A DNA stretch of 64,000 bases from Pseudogemmobacter hezensis (GCF_013155295.1 NZ_JABJXT010000002.1:1-64000); one strand, 5' to 3'. Positions 8,078 through 17,463 are shown, counted from the stretch's first letter. The notes: generated by a model not told the origin, from the sequence alone. A program made the numbers and translations.

Positions 8078-8293
8078 ATGAAAGAGCTTTTGCGCACAAC
8101 CGACCCTACGGTGATCGCCTTCGCCACGGCCCTTCTTGAGGGCGAGGGAATAACAGCCTTCGACCTGGACGTCCACATGAGTATACTGGACGGTTCACTG
8201 GGAATTTTGCCCCGCCGCCTGATGGTTGCAGACCGTGATCTGTTCATGGCCCGCGCCATAATGCGCGACAACGACATCGAGGTCTCAAAGTGA
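8078..8293 (+). CDS. DUF2007 domain protein
   Basis: A 71-aa soluble protein spanning one DUF2007 domain (MKELLRTTDPTVIAFATALL to RRLMVADRDLFMARAIMRD). The family is called putative signal-transducing, but no activity is established. Its TGA overlaps the GTG start of the next gene in GTGA, so the two are translationally coupled. The pairing with the methyltransferase, divergent from a polyprenyl synthase, is common in Rhodobacterales, which suggests a housekeeping role. Confidence 0.85.
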   Translation: MKELLRTTDPTVIAFATALLEGEGITAFDLDVHMSILDGSLGILPRRLMVADRDLFMARAIMRDNDIEVSK

Positions 8294-9108
8294 CCGGCAC
8301 GGGGAATAACCCAGAGCCTTCGCCCCAGACCGATGCGCCGGATCAGGGTCTCTTTCAGGATCATGAGCTGTCGGACGACAAATTTCTGACCGGCAGGCTG
8401 CAGCTGTGGCAACCCCTGCGCGGCTACCGCGCCGCGACCGATGCGGTTTTTCTGGCAGCGGCCTGTGGTGCAAAGCCGGGCGAGTCGGTGCTGGATCTGG
8501 GCTGCGGCGCGGGGGCAGCCTCGCTTTGTCTGGCGGCGCGGGTGCCGGGCCTGCAGCTTTCCGGGCTGGAGCTGCAGCCAGGCTATGCCGAGCTGGCCCG
8601 GCGCAACGCGGCCCGCAATGCGGTGCCGATTGAGGTCCATCAGGGCGATCTGACCCGAATGCCAAAGGCGTTGCGCCGCGACTTTGACCACGTGATCGCC
8701 AATCCGCCCTGGTATCCGGCAGGGGGAACCCCCTCGCCCGTGGGCGTGCGGGCAACCGCAATGCAGATCACGCTGCCCGTCAGCACATGGATCCTGGCTG
8801 CGGCCCGCAGACTGGCCCCGGGAGGCTGGCTGACGATGATCGCAGGCGCGGATTCAATGCCAGAGATGCTGGCGGCGCTGGCGCCGAAGCTGGGATCGGC
8901 CTCTATCCTGCCGTTGCAGGCCCGCGAAGGCCGCGAAGCGCTGCGGGTGATCCTGCGGGCCCGCAAAGGCGGGCGCAGCGCCTTTCGCCTGCTGGCCCCG
9001 CTGGTGATCCATCAGGGCCAGGCCCATGACGGAGACCGCGAAAGCTATACCCCGCTCGCAAATTCAATCCTGCGTGACGGCGCAGCACTGCCAGCACAAT
9101 CTCGCTGA
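8290..9108 (+). CDS. tRNA1(Val) A37 N6-methyltransferase-like enzyme (TrmN6/YfiC family)
   Basis: A 272-aa SAM-dependent methyltransferase. SAM-binding motif I is VLDLGCGAGAASLCLAARV (about 68-86) and the amino-methyltransferase catalytic motif is ANPPWYPAGG (about 137-146); an NPPW/NPPY motif marks N6-adenine or related methylation. An N-terminal LWQPLRGYRAATDAVFLA matches the family. It starts with GTG overlapping the upstream stop. The tRNA1Val A37 target is known for E. coli YfiC; here it is by homology only. Confidence 0.82.
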   Translation: MTGTGNNPEPSPQTDAPDQGLFQDHELSDDKFLTGRLQLWQPLRGYRAATDAVFLAAACGAKPGESVLDLGCGAGAASLCLAARVPGLQLSGLELQPGYAELARRNAARNAVPIEVHQGDLTRMPKALRRDFDHVIANPPWYPAGGTPSPVGVRATAMQITLPVSTWILAAARRLAPGGWLTMIAGADSMPEMLAALAPKLGSASILPLQAREGREALRVILRARKGGRSAFRLLAPLVIHQGQAHDGDRESYTPLANSILRDGAALPAQSR

Positions 9109-9217
9109 TTAAAAGAGAATTACTGGCAGTATTTGTCGCAGCCGTGTGAAAGACAGATGACACGACTCACATTCCGTGCTGCACTCCTTGTTACGCGAAA
9201 ACAAACAGGAGGACGAA

Positions 9218-9385
9218 ATGAGCATTTCTTCGCATCTGACAGAACTTCGCAAAAAGCACGATGTGCTTTCCGACAAAGTCGAAAAGGCACAGCGCAGCCC
9301 GGCGGTCGACGCGACCCAAATCACCGAAATGAAACGCCAAAAGCTGCGGCTGAAGGAAGAAATCAACCGTCTTGCCACCCATTGA
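9218..9385 (+). CDS. YdcH/DUF465 family small coiled-coil protein
   Basis: A 55-aa, highly charged, helical protein (MSISSHLTELRKKHDVL to KLRLKEEINRL) of the DUF465 (YdcH) family. It begins at an ATG preceded by an excellent AGGAGG seven bases upstream; longer frames from 9176 or 9133 lack such a site. The function of the family is not established. It is likely transcribed alone or from the preceding gene, 109 bases away. Confidence 0.85.
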   Translation: MSISSHLTELRKKHDVLSDKVEKAQRSPAVDATQITEMKRQKLRLKEEINRLATH

Positions 9386-9419
9386 TGGTGTGACGGGGCC
9401 CATAGCAGATACCGCCTGA

Positions 9420-10271
9420 TCAGGGCCGTTTGCGTGCCGCGATCAAAGCGCCGCCAGCAATCAGAGCAGCTGCCGCCAGAATGGTCCAGCCAGGCTCGGC
9501 CCTGCCCGCGATGATCAGCACAAGGGTCGAAAGCAAAGGCGCCGCATAAGAGGCGACACCCAACAGCTGGATGTCGCCTCTTTTCATGCCGATGTCCCAG
9601 GTGAAAAACGCCGCCCCAACCGGGCCCAGCCCCAGAGCGATAACTGAAACCCAGCCCAGCGCATCGACAGGCAGAGCAGTCTCTTCCAAAGCCAGATGCG
9701 CAACCAGCGACAAAGCCGCCGAGGCAAGGCAGAAAACCGTAACACTTTCCGTGGGCACATCACCCAGGCGCCGCGAAATCACCGAATAGACAGACCATGT
9801 AATCGCGCAGCCAAAGGCAAGCAGCATGCCGGTGGTATTGAAACCGCCAGCCTCATTGCGGGCAAAAATGATCAGCGCAGCACCGGCAAAGGCGATCGAC
9901 GCCCCCAAAAGCTGCTGCGGGAACAACCTTTCCCCCGGCAGAAGCCCAGAAAGCAAGACGATAAACAATGGCCAGAGATAGGCGATCAGGCCAGTCTCAG
10001 CTGTCGGCGCGACGCGAAAAGCCGTGAAATACAGGAAGTGGTATCCAAAAAGCCCAAGCGTACCAAAGGCATAGACCTTCCAGGATACGCCGCGCAAAAT
10101 TGAGAACCCCTGCCTGGCCGTCCAGGCCAAACCAATCACCCCACCTATTGTGAAGCAGATTGCGTTCAACAAAAACGGCGGGACCGGAGCAGACCCAATT
10201 GTCAACAACGCAAGCAAAGACCACATCAGCACGGCGCTGAACCCGATAATGGTTGCTTTGTTGCGTGACAT
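9420..10271 (-). CDS. EamA/DMT-family exporter (YddG-like)
   Basis: A 283-aa inner-membrane protein with about ten hydrophobic helices arranged as two EamA halves, starting MSRNKATIIGFSAVLMWSLLA. Segments such as YFTAFRVAPTAETGLIAYLWPLFIVLLSGLL resemble the aromatic-amino-acid exporter YddG. It probably exports small metabolites, but the substrate cannot be deduced. The start has GGGGGATGAA just upstream. It follows phaB on the same strand after three hairpins, so it is likely a separate unit. Confidence 0.85.
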   Translation of the reverse strand: MSRNKATIIGFSAVLMWSLLALLTIGSAPVPPFLLNAICFTIGGVIGLAWTARQGFSILRGVSWKVYAFGTLGLFGYHFLYFTAFRVAPTAETGLIAYLWPLFIVLLSGLLPGERLFPQQLLGASIAFAGAALIIFARNEAGGFNTTGMLLAFGCAITWSVYSVISRRLGDVPTESVTVFCLASAALSLVAHLALEETALPVDALGWVSVIALGLGPVGAAFFTWDIGMKRGDIQLLGVASYAAPLLSTLVLIIAGRAEPGWTILAAAALIAGGALIAARKRP

Positions 10272-10288
10272 TTCATCCCCCCTGCCCC

Positions 10289-10333
10289 CGTTTCCTTTGA
10301 AGGAAACGGCCCGGAGTTTTCAAAAACTCCGGG
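10289..10333 (-). terminator. Pair of hairpins between phaB and the DMT exporter
   Basis: Two adjacent perfect inverted repeats: CGTTTCCTT/AAGGAAACG at 10289-10308 and CCCGGAGTTTT/AAAACTCCGGG at 10310-10333. On the minus strand they lie after phaB and just before the exporter start. They may reinforce termination or form a leader structure for the exporter transcript. Confidence 0.55.
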
Positions 10334-10356
10334 TTCAGTCCTATGGCAGTCGGTCG

Positions 10357-10386
10357 AAAAGGAAAAGACCCGCTGCAAAAGCGGGC
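10357..10386 (-). terminator. Intrinsic terminator of phaB
   Basis: On the minus strand GCCCGC, a loop and GCGGGTC are followed by TTTTCCTTTT, starting 25 bases after the phaB stop. GC-rich stem plus T-tract is the standard intrinsic terminator form. Confidence 0.75.
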
Positions 10387-10410
10387 CTTACCTTGGATAT
10401 AGGCGGCAGA

Positions 10411-11136
10411 TCAGACTACGAATTGTCCGCCATTCGCAGAGATTGTCGAGCCGGTGATGAAGCCAGCATCATCAGATGCGAGGAAGGCGACACAGCGGGC
10501 AATTTCCTCCGGCTCACCAAGACGACCAACCGGAATTTGCGGAATGATCCGCTCTGCCAGAACTTTCTCATCAATCGCTCGCACCATCTCGGTGCCAATA
10601 TAACCTGGGCAAATCGCGTTTACGGTGATCCCAGCGCGCGCGCCCTCTTGCGCCAAAGATTTGGTGAAGCCCAGATCACCGGATTTCGCGGCCGAGTAAT
10701 TGGCCTGCCCTGCCTGGCCTTTCTGCCCATTGATCGACGAGATATTGATCACTCGCCCGAACTTGCGGTCACGCATGCCCGACCACAATGGGTGGGTCAT
10801 ATTGAACAACCCGGTCAGGTTGGTGTCGATCACCTCTTTCCACTGGGCCGGGGTCATCTTGTGAAACATCGCATCGCGCGTAATGCCCGCGTTGTTAACA
10901 AGGATTTCAATCGGACCCAGGTCAGCCTCGACCTTTCTGATACCTTCGGCGCAGGCGTCATAATCCGCCACAGACCACTTATAGGCTGGGATGCCAGTTG
11001 CCGCTGTAAACGCTTTGGCCGCATCGTCGTTGCCAGCATAATTCGCTGCGACCCTGTAGCCCGCCGCCTTCAGCGCGACTGAAATCGCAGCGCCGATACC
11101 GCGAGATCCGCCGGTGACGAGTGCAACTCTTGACAT
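10411..11136 (-). CDS. phaB: Acetoacetyl-CoA reductase
   Basis: A 241-aa short-chain dehydrogenase reducing acetoacetyl-CoA to (R)-3-hydroxybutyryl-CoA with NADPH in polyhydroxybutyrate synthesis. Visible are the Rossmann motif TGGSRGIG (about 8-15), NNAG (about 87-90), the catalytic Ser in INISSINGQKGQ, and YSAAK with Tyr and Lys. FTKSLAQEGARAGITVNAICPGYIGTEMV and the C-terminus ISANGGQFVV are typical of PhaB. GAGGAGGAATC precedes the ATG. phaA lies upstream on the same strand, 191 bases away. The gap holds a hairpin, so phaB may have its own promoter. Confidence 0.95.
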   Translation of the reverse strand: MSRVALVTGGSRGIGAAISVALKAAGYRVAANYAGNDDAAKAFTAATGIPAYKWSVADYDACAEGIRKVEADLGPIEILVNNAGITRDAMFHKMTPAQWKEVIDTNLTGLFNMTHPLWSGMRDRKFGRVINISSINGQKGQAGQANYSAAKSGDLGFTKSLAQEGARAGITVNAICPGYIGTEMVRAIDEKVLAERIIPQIPVGRLGEPEEIARCVAFLASDDAGFITGSTISANGGQFVV

Positions 11137-11264
11137 GATTCCTCCTCAGAAAACCCTATCTCTCATTGCTATCGATCAGAAAAGATATGCGCAACATTAT
11201 TGCTGAGAATATTTTTATTGTGCATGAAAATTTCCTGATAACTGCTCAAATCTATCAGAATGCG

Positions 11265-11300
11265 CGTCAAAGGGCACCGAAATCGGAGCACCCTTTGACG
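11265..11300. terminator. Inverted repeat between phaA and phaB
   Basis: CGTCAAAGGG at 11265-11274 pairs perfectly with CCCTTTGACG at 11291-11300, and CCGA/TCGG pair inside. It starts 28 bases after the phaA stop on the minus strand. No T-tract follows in the phaA direction, so it may attenuate, stabilise the phaA transcript or bind a regulator. Confidence 0.5.
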
Positions 11301-11327
11301 TAATCTTTTCTGCCCGGCGCGTTACGT

Positions 11328-12503
11328 TCAGTCACGCTCGATGCAAAGCGCGACGCCCATACCGCCGCCGATGCACAGCGTGGCAAGCCCCTTTTTGCCG
11401 CCCGAGCGGATGAGCTCAAAGATCAGCGTATTCAGGATACGTGCGCCACTGGCACCGATTGGGTGACCGATGGCAATAGCACCGCCATTGACGTTCACCT
11501 TTGCCGTATCCCAGCCCATGTCCTTATTCACAGCACAGGCCTGAGCGGCAAAGGCCTCATTGGCCTCGATCAGATCAAGGTCAGAGGCCTTCCAGCCAGC
11601 TTTGTCCAACGCCTTGCGCGAGGCATAGATCGGACCGACGCCCATAATCGCCGGATCAAGGCCAGCCGTCGCATGCGAGGCGATCCGCGCCAGAACCTTC
11701 AAACCGCGCCGTGCAGCCTCTTCTTCGGACATCAGCAGCACAGCTGCCGCACCGTCATTCAACCCGCTGGCATTCGCGGCTGTAACCGTGCCATCTTTGG
11801 TGAAAGCGGGTTTCAGCTTTTGCATTGCCTCGATCGTAGCGCCGTGGCGGATATATTCGTCGCTATCGACCGTGATGTCGCCCTTGCGGGTTTTCACGAC
11901 AAACGGGGTGATCTCGTCTTTGAACTTACCCGCCTTTTGCGCGGCTTCGGCCTTGTTCTGGCTGGCAACGGCGAATTCGTCCTGTTGTTCGCGCGAGATC
12001 TGCCACTGGGCGGCGACGTTCTCTGCAGTCTGACCCATATGGTAATTGTTGAACGCGTCCCAAAGCCCGTCTTTGATCATGGAATCGACCATTTTCATGT
12101 CGCCCATTTTGGTTCCCGCCCGAAGATGCGCGACGTGGGGCGACAGGCTCATGCTTTCCTGCCCGCCAGCGATGACGATCCCGGCCGCACCCGTCTGGAT
12201 CTGTTGCGCCGCAAGCGCCACCGTCCGCAACCCCGAGCCACAGACCTGATTGATCGACCAGGCAGAACTTTCCCGCGGCAGGCCAGCCAGAATATGGGCC
12301 TGACGTGCCGGATTTTGTCCCTGTCCTGCGGTCAGAACCTGGCCCAGAATCGTCTCGTTGACATCGGCTTTATCGATCCCGGCGCGGGCGACAACGGCCT
12401 CAATCACAGCGGCACCCAGCTCATGTGCGGGCGTATTGGCAAACGCACCGTTGAACGAGCCTACTGCGGTCCGCGCCGCCGAAACGATTACGACATTGGT
12501 CAT
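11328..12503 (-). CDS. phaA: Acetyl-CoA C-acetyltransferase (beta-ketothiolase)
   Basis: A 391-aa biosynthetic thiolase that condenses two acetyl-CoA to acetoacetyl-CoA, the first step of polyhydroxybutyrate synthesis. The acyl-accepting Cys is in [19 protein letters not shown] (near residue 88). The C-terminal [18 protein letters not shown] supplies the catalytic His and [12 protein letters not shown] the second catalytic Cys. Length and the NANEAFA-type segment ([10 protein letters not shown]) match PhaA. AGGAGAGG precedes the start. With phaB it forms a phaA-phaB pair; the polymerase gene phaC is not in the window. Confidence 0.96.
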   Translation of the reverse strand: MTNVVIVSAARTAVGSFNGAFANTPAHELGAAVIEAVVARAGIDKADVNETILGQVLTAGQGQNPARQAHILAGLPRESSAWSINQVCGSGLRTVALAAQQIQTGAAGIVIAGGQESMSLSPHVAHLRAGTKMGDMKMVDSMIKDGLWDAFNNYHMGQTAENVAAQWQISREQQDEFAVASQNKAEAAQKAGKFKDEITPFVVKTRKGDITVDSDEYIRHGATIEAMQKLKPAFTKDGTVTAANASGLNDGAAAVLLMSEEEAARRGLKVLARIASHATAGLDPAIMGVGPIYASRKALDKAGWKASDLDLIEANEAFAAQACAVNKDMGWDTAKVNVNGGAIAIGHPIGASGARILNTLIFELIRSGGKKGLATLCIGGGMGVALCIERD

Positions 12504-12645
12504 CTTTGGCCTCTCCTCAGGCAGATTAGACGGCGATGTATCCGGCGGCCATCAGAAAGCCAGCCATACAGGCCTTGCATGAAGAGGGGCATAATCCGAA
12601 GGAATACGCAAGAATATTGCAGGATAGCTGACAGCCGGATCTTTG

Positions 12646-13500
12646 CTACCCCCCGCCCCGCCGCCGTGAGCGCAGAAACTGCGCGAAATCCGGCGTCAGT
12701 TCAGGCTTGCCGAACAGATAGCCCTGCAGACAGCCGACCCCCTGCTCTCGCAGCCAGTTTGCCTCGTCGTTGGTTTCGACGGCTTCGGCCACAAGGAACA
12801 TGCCAAATTCCTGCGCCATAGCGATGGCCGAGCGGATGACGGGCTGGTTCGTCGCGTCAATGTGGCAGTCCCGGATAAAGCGGCCATCCAGCTTTGCGAT
12901 GTCAAAGCCGAATTCGTAAAGCAGGCTGAGCGAGGTGAAACTGTCGCCGAAATCGTCAAGGGTGAAGGTGATGCCAAAGCCCTGCAGCTCATCCATGAAG
13001 GGGATCAGCACATCGGGCATCTGCATGGCCGAGGCCTCGTTTATCTCAAGTATCAGACCGCGCCCGACATCAGGATGCTCGCCCAGCGTGCGGCGCAAAA
13101 GCTGTGTCCAGGGCTTATAACCCACCGAGCGCGCCGACATATTCACCGCGATTCGAATGCCCGGATTGCGCCGCAGCGTCTGCAACCCAAGACGCAGCGC
13201 GGCGACGTCAATCTCGCGGCCCAGTTCACGGGTTTCCGATATGGCCATGAAGTCGCGGGCCGGGATCGTCATCTGCCGCTCATCCAGCAGACGAATATAG
13301 CCCTCATAGAAGCCGATGATCTGCGGATCGGCCGCATAGACCGCCGGCTGAAACGCCAGCCGCATGCGTTTGTTGGTCAGCGCATCGCGCACCATTTGCA
13401 AAACCGCGCGCTCTGCCGATGAGGTTGCAATCGCGAAGGGCGATGCCTCATTCGGGTCGAGATCGACCTTCAACTGTCGCCGCACGGGCACGAAGCTCAT
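12646..13500 (-). CDS. EAL-domain protein, probable cyclic-di-GMP phosphodiesterase
   Basis: A 284-aa protein consisting almost entirely of an EAL domain, with no membrane segment or sensor domain. The EAL signature is altered to EGY in GFYEGYIRL but keeps the metal-binding Glu. Other catalytic positions are present: NMS, EINE, DDFG, KLD, AEAVE and QGYLFGKP. It could therefore still linearise c-di-GMP. It is divergent from tag, 101 bases apart. No GGDEF partner lies nearby. Confidence 0.87.
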   Translation of the reverse strand: MSFVPVRRQLKVDLDPNEASPFAIATSSAERAVLQMVRDALTNKRMRLAFQPAVYAADPQIIGFYEGYIRLLDERQMTIPARDFMAISETRELGREIDVAALRLGLQTLRRNPGIRIAVNMSARSVGYKPWTQLLRRTLGEHPDVGRGLILEINEASAMQMPDVLIPFMDELQGFGITFTLDDFGDSFTSLSLLYEFGFDIAKLDGRFIRDCHIDATNQPVIRSAIAMAQEFGMFLVAEAVETNDEANWLREQGVGCLQGYLFGKPELTPDFAQFLRSRRRGGG

Positions 13501-13601
13501 CGCAGGATCCTCACTGTTGTAGTGACAGCCTGCACCAGGACGGGTAAAGCCTTTCTGAAGTTCTGCATTTGTTTCAAAATGCGCCTATCGAGGAGCCCCC
13601 G

Positions 13602-14204
13602 ATGCCAGACGCCACCACAGCCCAGCCCTCGCCAGCGGCGCAGCGCTGCCCCTGGTGCGGCACCGATCCGCTTTATGTCGCCTATCATGACAGGGAATGG
13701 GGCCGCCCCGAACGTGATCCCCGCGCCCTGTGGGAGATGCTGATCCTTGAGGGCTTTCAGGCCGGGCTGTCCTGGTACACCATTCTGAAAAAGCGCGAAA
13801 ATTTCCGCGCGGCCTTTCAGGGATTCCATCCTGCAACCATCGCCACCTGGGGCCAGGATGAGGTGGAAAAGCTGCTGCTCGATCCCGGCATCGTCCGCCA
13901 TCGTGGCAAGATCGAAAGCACGATCCGTTCAGCCCGCGCCTGGCTGGAGATTGAGGCGGCAGAGGGGTTCTCACCCTGGATCTGGTCTTTCACCGGCGGC
14001 GTCAGCGTGCAAAACCGGCTGACCTCTATGGCGGATGCGGTGGCCTCGAGCCCGGAAAGCGTCATCATGTCAAAGGCGCTTAAAAAGCGTGGTTTTAATT
14101 TCTGCGGCCCCTCGATCACCTATGCCTTCATGCAGGCCACGGGAATGGTGAATGACCACTTCATCAGCTGCCCGCAGCATGCAGAATGCGCAGCCCTGGC
14201 ATAA
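13602..14204 (+). CDS. tag: DNA-3-methyladenine glycosylase I
   Basis: A 200-aa base-excision repair enzyme removing 3-methyladenine from alkylated DNA. The N-terminus carries RCPWCGTDPLYVAYHDREWG, with the zinc-binding Cys and His of the Tag family and the family motif around DREWG. LILEGFQAGLSW and a C-terminal GPSITYAFMQATGMVNDH with further zinc ligands (His/Cys in CPQHAEC) complete it. ATG 13602 is preceded by GAGGAG; 13569 has no such site. It stands alone, divergent from the EAL gene. Confidence 0.95.
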   Translation: MPDATTAQPSPAAQRCPWCGTDPLYVAYHDREWGRPERDPRALWEMLILEGFQAGLSWYTILKKRENFRAAFQGFHPATIATWGQDEVEKLLLDPGIVRHRGKIESTIRSARAWLEIEAAEGFSPWIWSFTGGVSVQNRLTSMADAVASSPESVIMSKALKKRGFNFCGPSITYAFMQATGMVNDHFISCPQHAECAALA

Positions 14205-14289
14205 GCCGGGGCATGCGCTGCCGTTTCACCCCTTGGCGCTTGCGGCCTCAGCCCTCATATAGGGGCAAACCCGCGAAAGTGAGGAACGC

Positions 14290-15195
14290 ATGTTCGGTCT
14301 TGATGACGCCAATATCCCCGCCGCCACCGATCTGATCAAAGACGGCGGCGATGCCACCTTTATGGCCGATGTGATCGAGGCCTCGAAAGAGGTTCCGGTG
14401 ATCGTCGATTTCTGGGCCACCTGGTGCGGCCCCTGCAAGCAGCTTGGCCCGGCGCTGGAGGCGGCGGTAACCGCAGCCAAAGGCAAGGTGCGGCTGGTCA
14501 AGATTGACGTCGATCAGAACCAGATGGTTGCGGGCCAGCTGCGGGTGCAGTCGATCCCGACCGTCTACGCCTTCTGGCAGGGTCAGCCGGTCGATGGCTT
14601 CCAGGGCGCATTGCCCGCCTCCGAGATCAAGAAATTCATCGACAAGCTGACCGATCTGACCGGCGATGGCGGGCTGGCCGATGCGCTGGCTGCGGCCGAA
14701 GAGATGCTGGAACAGGGCGCAACCGCCGATGCGGCTGAAACCTTCGCCGCGATCCTGGGCGAAGAGCCGGAAAATGCTGCCGCACTTGGCGGCCTGGCCC
14801 GCAGCCATATCGCGGCAGGCGATCTGGACCAGGCCGAGGCGCTGCTGAATGCCGCCCCCGCAAAAATCGCCACGGCAAAAGAAGTTGAGGCTGCAAAAGC
14901 CCAGCTGGAGCTGACCCGCCAGGCCGCAAACGCCGGCCCCGAGGCCGAGCTGCAGGCCGCCGTTGACGCCGATCCCGCCAACCACCAGGCGCGCTTTGAT
15001 CTGGCGGTGGCGCTGAATGCCAGCGGCAAGGTCGAAGAGGCCGTCGATCAGCTGCTGGAGCTGTTCCGCCGCGACCGTGAATGGAATGAGGGCGCCGCCC
15101 GCACCCAGCTTTTCACCATCTTTGACGCGCTGAAACCCCAGGACCCGATCGTGCTGAAAGGGCGGCGCAAGCTGTCCTCGATGATCTTCGCGTAA
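14290..15195 (+). CDS. cnoX: Thioredoxin-TPR chaperone-like protein CnoX (YbbN)
   Basis: A 301-aa cytoplasmic protein with an N-terminal thioredoxin fold (about 25-115, active site FWATWCGPCKQL) and a C-terminal alpha-helical TPR-like region (about 125-300). This is the CnoX/YbbN architecture: a holdase that protects unfolding proteins under oxidative stress and passes them to GroEL/DnaK. E. coli CnoX has SxxC; the WCGPC here suggests real redox activity, as in some alphaproteobacterial homologues. It is one base from the LON-domain gene and heads a three-gene operon. Confidence 0.92.
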   Translation: MFGLDDANIPAATDLIKDGGDATFMADVIEASKEVPVIVDFWATWCGPCKQLGPALEAAVTAAKGKVRLVKIDVDQNQMVAGQLRVQSIPTVYAFWQGQPVDGFQGALPASEIKKFIDKLTDLTGDGGLADALAAAEEMLEQGATADAAETFAAILGEEPENAAALGGLARSHIAAGDLDQAEALLNAAPAKIATAKEVEAAKAQLELTRQAANAGPEAELQAAVDADPANHQARFDLAVALNASGKVEEAVDQLLELFRRDREWNEGAARTQLFTIFDALKPQDPIVLKGRRKLSSMIFA

Positions 15196-15196
15196 G

Positions 15197-15844
15197 ATGT
15201 TCCCCCGGCACCCTTCGCTTTCGGATCTGCCGGGAACGATCCCGGTTTTCCCCCTGCCCGGGGCGCTGCTTTTGCCCCGGGCGCGGCTGCCTTTGCATAT
15301 TTTCGAGCCGCGCTATCTGGCGATGATCGATGATTGCCTGAAACATCCGCATCGGCTGATCGGCATGGTCTGCCCGCTGGGCGAGGAGGGCGACCGCCTC
15401 TCGGCGATTGGCTGCGCCGGGCGGCTGGTGCAGCTGTCGGAAACCGAGGATCGGCGCTATATGATCACCCTCTCCGGGGTGGCGCGGTTTCGCCTGCAGG
15501 CCGAGGTCGAGGGTTTCACCCCCTATCGCCGTTTCAATGTCGACTGGTCCTCTTTCGGGCGCGATCTGGGCACGACAGAGCTGGACCCCGGCCTTGACCG
15601 CCCCGCGCTTTTCGCGCTGGTCTCGCGTTATCTGGCGGGGCGCGATATGTCGGCCGACTGGAAGGGGCTGGAATCCGCCCCCGATGAGGTGCTGATCAAC
15701 GCGCTTTCGATGCTGGTGCCGCTGCCCCCCGAGGACCGTCAGGCGCTGCTGGAATCCCCCGATCTGCCAACCCGGCGCGAGACGCTGGTGACGCTGGTCG
15801 AATTTGCCCTCAGGGGCGGCAACAGTGATGAGATTTTGCAATGA
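15197..15844 (+). CDS. LON N-terminal (substrate-binding) domain protein
   Basis: A 215-aa protein consisting of a LON N-domain only, without ATPase or protease parts. [32 protein letters not shown] is the typical opening. These stand-alone proteins bind peptides or proteins, but their role is not established. It starts one base after cnoX and its stop overlaps the Trm112 gene start in ATGA. The operon suggests a link to protein quality control. Confidence 0.9.
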   Translation: MFPRHPSLSDLPGTIPVFPLPGALLLPRARLPLHIFEPRYLAMIDDCLKHPHRLIGMVCPLGEEGDRLSAIGCAGRLVQLSETEDRRYMITLSGVARFRLQAEVEGFTPYRRFNVDWSSFGRDLGTTELDPGLDRPALFALVSRYLAGRDMSADWKGLESAPDEVLINALSMLVPLPPEDRQALLESPDLPTRRETLVTLVEFALRGGNSDEILQ

Positions 15845-16095
15845 GCGAGAATATGTCAGCGCCCCGGCCCGACCGCGCAGCCGAGGCCGCCAAAGACAAT
15901 GACACCAAAGATCAGGCCAAACCCGCCGCCTTTGACCGCCGCATGCTTGAGGCGCTGGTCTGCCCGGTGACCCATGGCCCCCTGTCCTGGGACAGCGAAA
16001 AGCAAGAGCTGGTCTCGAAATCGGCGCGGCTGGCCTTTCCGGTTCGGGGCGGGATCCCGGTGATGCTGGTCTCTGAGGCCCGCGAGCTGGGCTGA
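15841..16095 (+). CDS. Trm112 family protein
   Basis: An 84-aa protein with the Trm112 core ([17 protein letters not shown] to [19 protein letters not shown], about 36-80). In eukaryotes and archaea Trm112 activates methyltransferases; the bacterial role is less clear. Only one Cys of the zinc-knuckle type is visible (VCPVT), so it may not bind zinc. An extra N-terminal 30 residues are polar and likely disordered. It is translationally coupled to the LON-domain gene. Confidence 0.88.
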   Translation: MSENMSAPRPDRAAEAAKDNDTKDQAKPAAFDRRMLEALVCPVTHGPLSWDSEKQELVSKSARLAFPVRGGIPVMLVSEARELG

Positions 16096-16099
16096 CCCT

Positions 16100-16224
16100 G
16101 CCAGAGACAGGGCTGCAGAGGCGGGGCTGCAGAGGCAGGGCTGCCGGGGCGGGGGCCAGCAAAGGCGGGGCCGGGCTTTTCAGCTGGCCGCCTCAGGTCC
16201 TGCGCTTCTCAGACCTTGCGCTTC
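16100..16224. repeat. G-rich direct repeats between two convergent genes
   Basis: Short direct repeats of GGGCTGCAGAGGC(A/G)G type run from 16111 to about 16172, followed by two copies of (C/T)TGCGCTTCTCAG near 16200-16229. They fill the convergent gap between the Trm112 gene and rsmB. No gene or stable terminator is evident. Confidence 0.6.
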
Positions 16225-17463
16225 TCAGGCTTTGCGCAGGCGCATCATGAAGAAGCCGTCCATGCCGCCCTGATCGGCCAGATAGTCTGGCCGCAGGCGC
16301 AACCCGCCAGGGCGCAGCCACCAGGCGGGATCAATGCCGGGCAGATCGGGCTGCTCGGGCGTCAGGCCCGGGTGACGTTCCAGCGCCGCATCCATCTGCA
16401 TCTCGCCCTCTTCCGGGAACAGCGAGCAGGTTGCAAAGACCAGCCTGCCGCCTGGCACCAGCCACTCCAGCGCCCGGTCGATCAGCGCAGATTGCAGCGC
16501 GGCAAGCCCCGCGATCTCGCTGCCGTCGCCGAGGTAGGGCAGATCCGGGTGGCGGCGAATGGTGCCGCTGGCCGAACAGGGCGCATCAAGCAAGATCGCG
16601 TCGAATTTCTCCTCTGGCTGCCAGTGCAGCGCATCGGCGGTGACCAGTTGCGCCTGCAGCCCGGTGCGGGCCAGGTTCTCTTCCACGCGCCGCATCCGGG
16701 CCGGTGAAATATCCAGCGCGGTGACATCGGCACCGCTGGCCGCCAGCTGCATCGTCTTGCCGCCGGGGGCTGCGCAAAGATCCAGCACCCGCTCGCCCGG
16801 TTTGGCGTCCAGAAGCCGCGCAGGCATCGCTGCTGCCATATCCTGCACCCACCAGTGCCCCGCCTCATAGCCCGGCAGGCCGCTGATCCGGCCCGGATCG
16901 GTCAGGCGCAGGCTGCCTGTGGCAAGGCGCAGCCCCTCGGGCAGGTCACCTGCGGCGTTATCCTTCAGCGTCAGATCCAGCGGCGGCGCGGCGGCAAAGA
17001 CCGTCTCCATCGCCTGGACGGCCTCACGCCCCCAGGCATGAACCAGCGGCTGACGCAGCCAACGCGGCATCTTTTGCACCGGGGCCGCCAGCAGCTGCGC
17101 CGGGTCAACCCCGCGCAGAACCGCATTGACCAGCCCCGACATATGGCGCGTTTTCATATTCTGCCGCGCCAGCGCGACAGCGGCATTCACCACCCCATGC
17201 GGCGCCGCGCCAAGCGCCATTTCAACCACCCCCAGCCGCAGGATATTGCGCAACGCCAGCGGCGGCGATTTGCGCAGCAGTTTGTCCAGCAGGCGGTCGG
17301 CGGGCTCGATCCGGCGCAAGACCTCATCGGCAAGGCGGCGGGCACGGGCACGGTCTTGCGGCGGCAAAGCAGGCTCGGGGATCTCAGAGAGCATCAGCCC
17401 CTCACCGAGAACCGCATTCAGCGCGGCCAAAGCTGCCGCCCGTGCTGCCAATCCATCCGCCAT
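16225..17463 (-). CDS. rsmB: 16S rRNA m5C967 methyltransferase
   Basis: A 412-aa RsmB/Sun-type enzyme methylating cytosine in 16S rRNA. The N-terminal NusB-like domain (about 1-135) precedes the methyltransferase domain with VLDLCAAPGGKTMQL (SAM binding), LLDAPCSASGTIRRHPD (Cys of motif IV) and VFATCSLFPEEGE (second Cys of motif VI). The C-terminus FFMMRLRKA is typical. It starts at an ATG whose neighbour is the divergent SDHAF4-like gene, 85 bases away. Confidence 0.93.
   Translation of the reverse strand: MADGLAARAAALAALNAVLGEGLMLSEIPEPALPPQDRARARRLADEVLRRIEPADRLLDKLLRKSPPLALRNILRLGVVEMALGAAPHGVVNAAVALARQNMKTRHMSGLVNAVLRGVDPAQLLAAPVQKMPRWLRQPLVHAWGREAVQAMETVFAAAPPLDLTLKDNAAGDLPEGLRLATGSLRLTDPGRISGLPGYEAGHWWVQDMAAAMPARLLDAKPGERVLDLCAAPGGKTMQLAASGADVTALDISPARMRRVEENLARTGLQAQLVTADALHWQPEEKFDAILLDAPCSASGTIRRHPDLPYLGDGSEIAGLAALQSALIDRALEWLVPGGRLVFATCSLFPEEGEMQMDAALERHPGLTPEQPDLPGIDPAWWLRPGGLRLRPDYLADQGGMDGFFMMRLRKA

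Noticed and set aside
11463-12821. 452-aa plus-strand frame over phaA
   Set aside because: It is antisense to a thiolase with all catalytic motifs and has no ribosome-binding site or domain.
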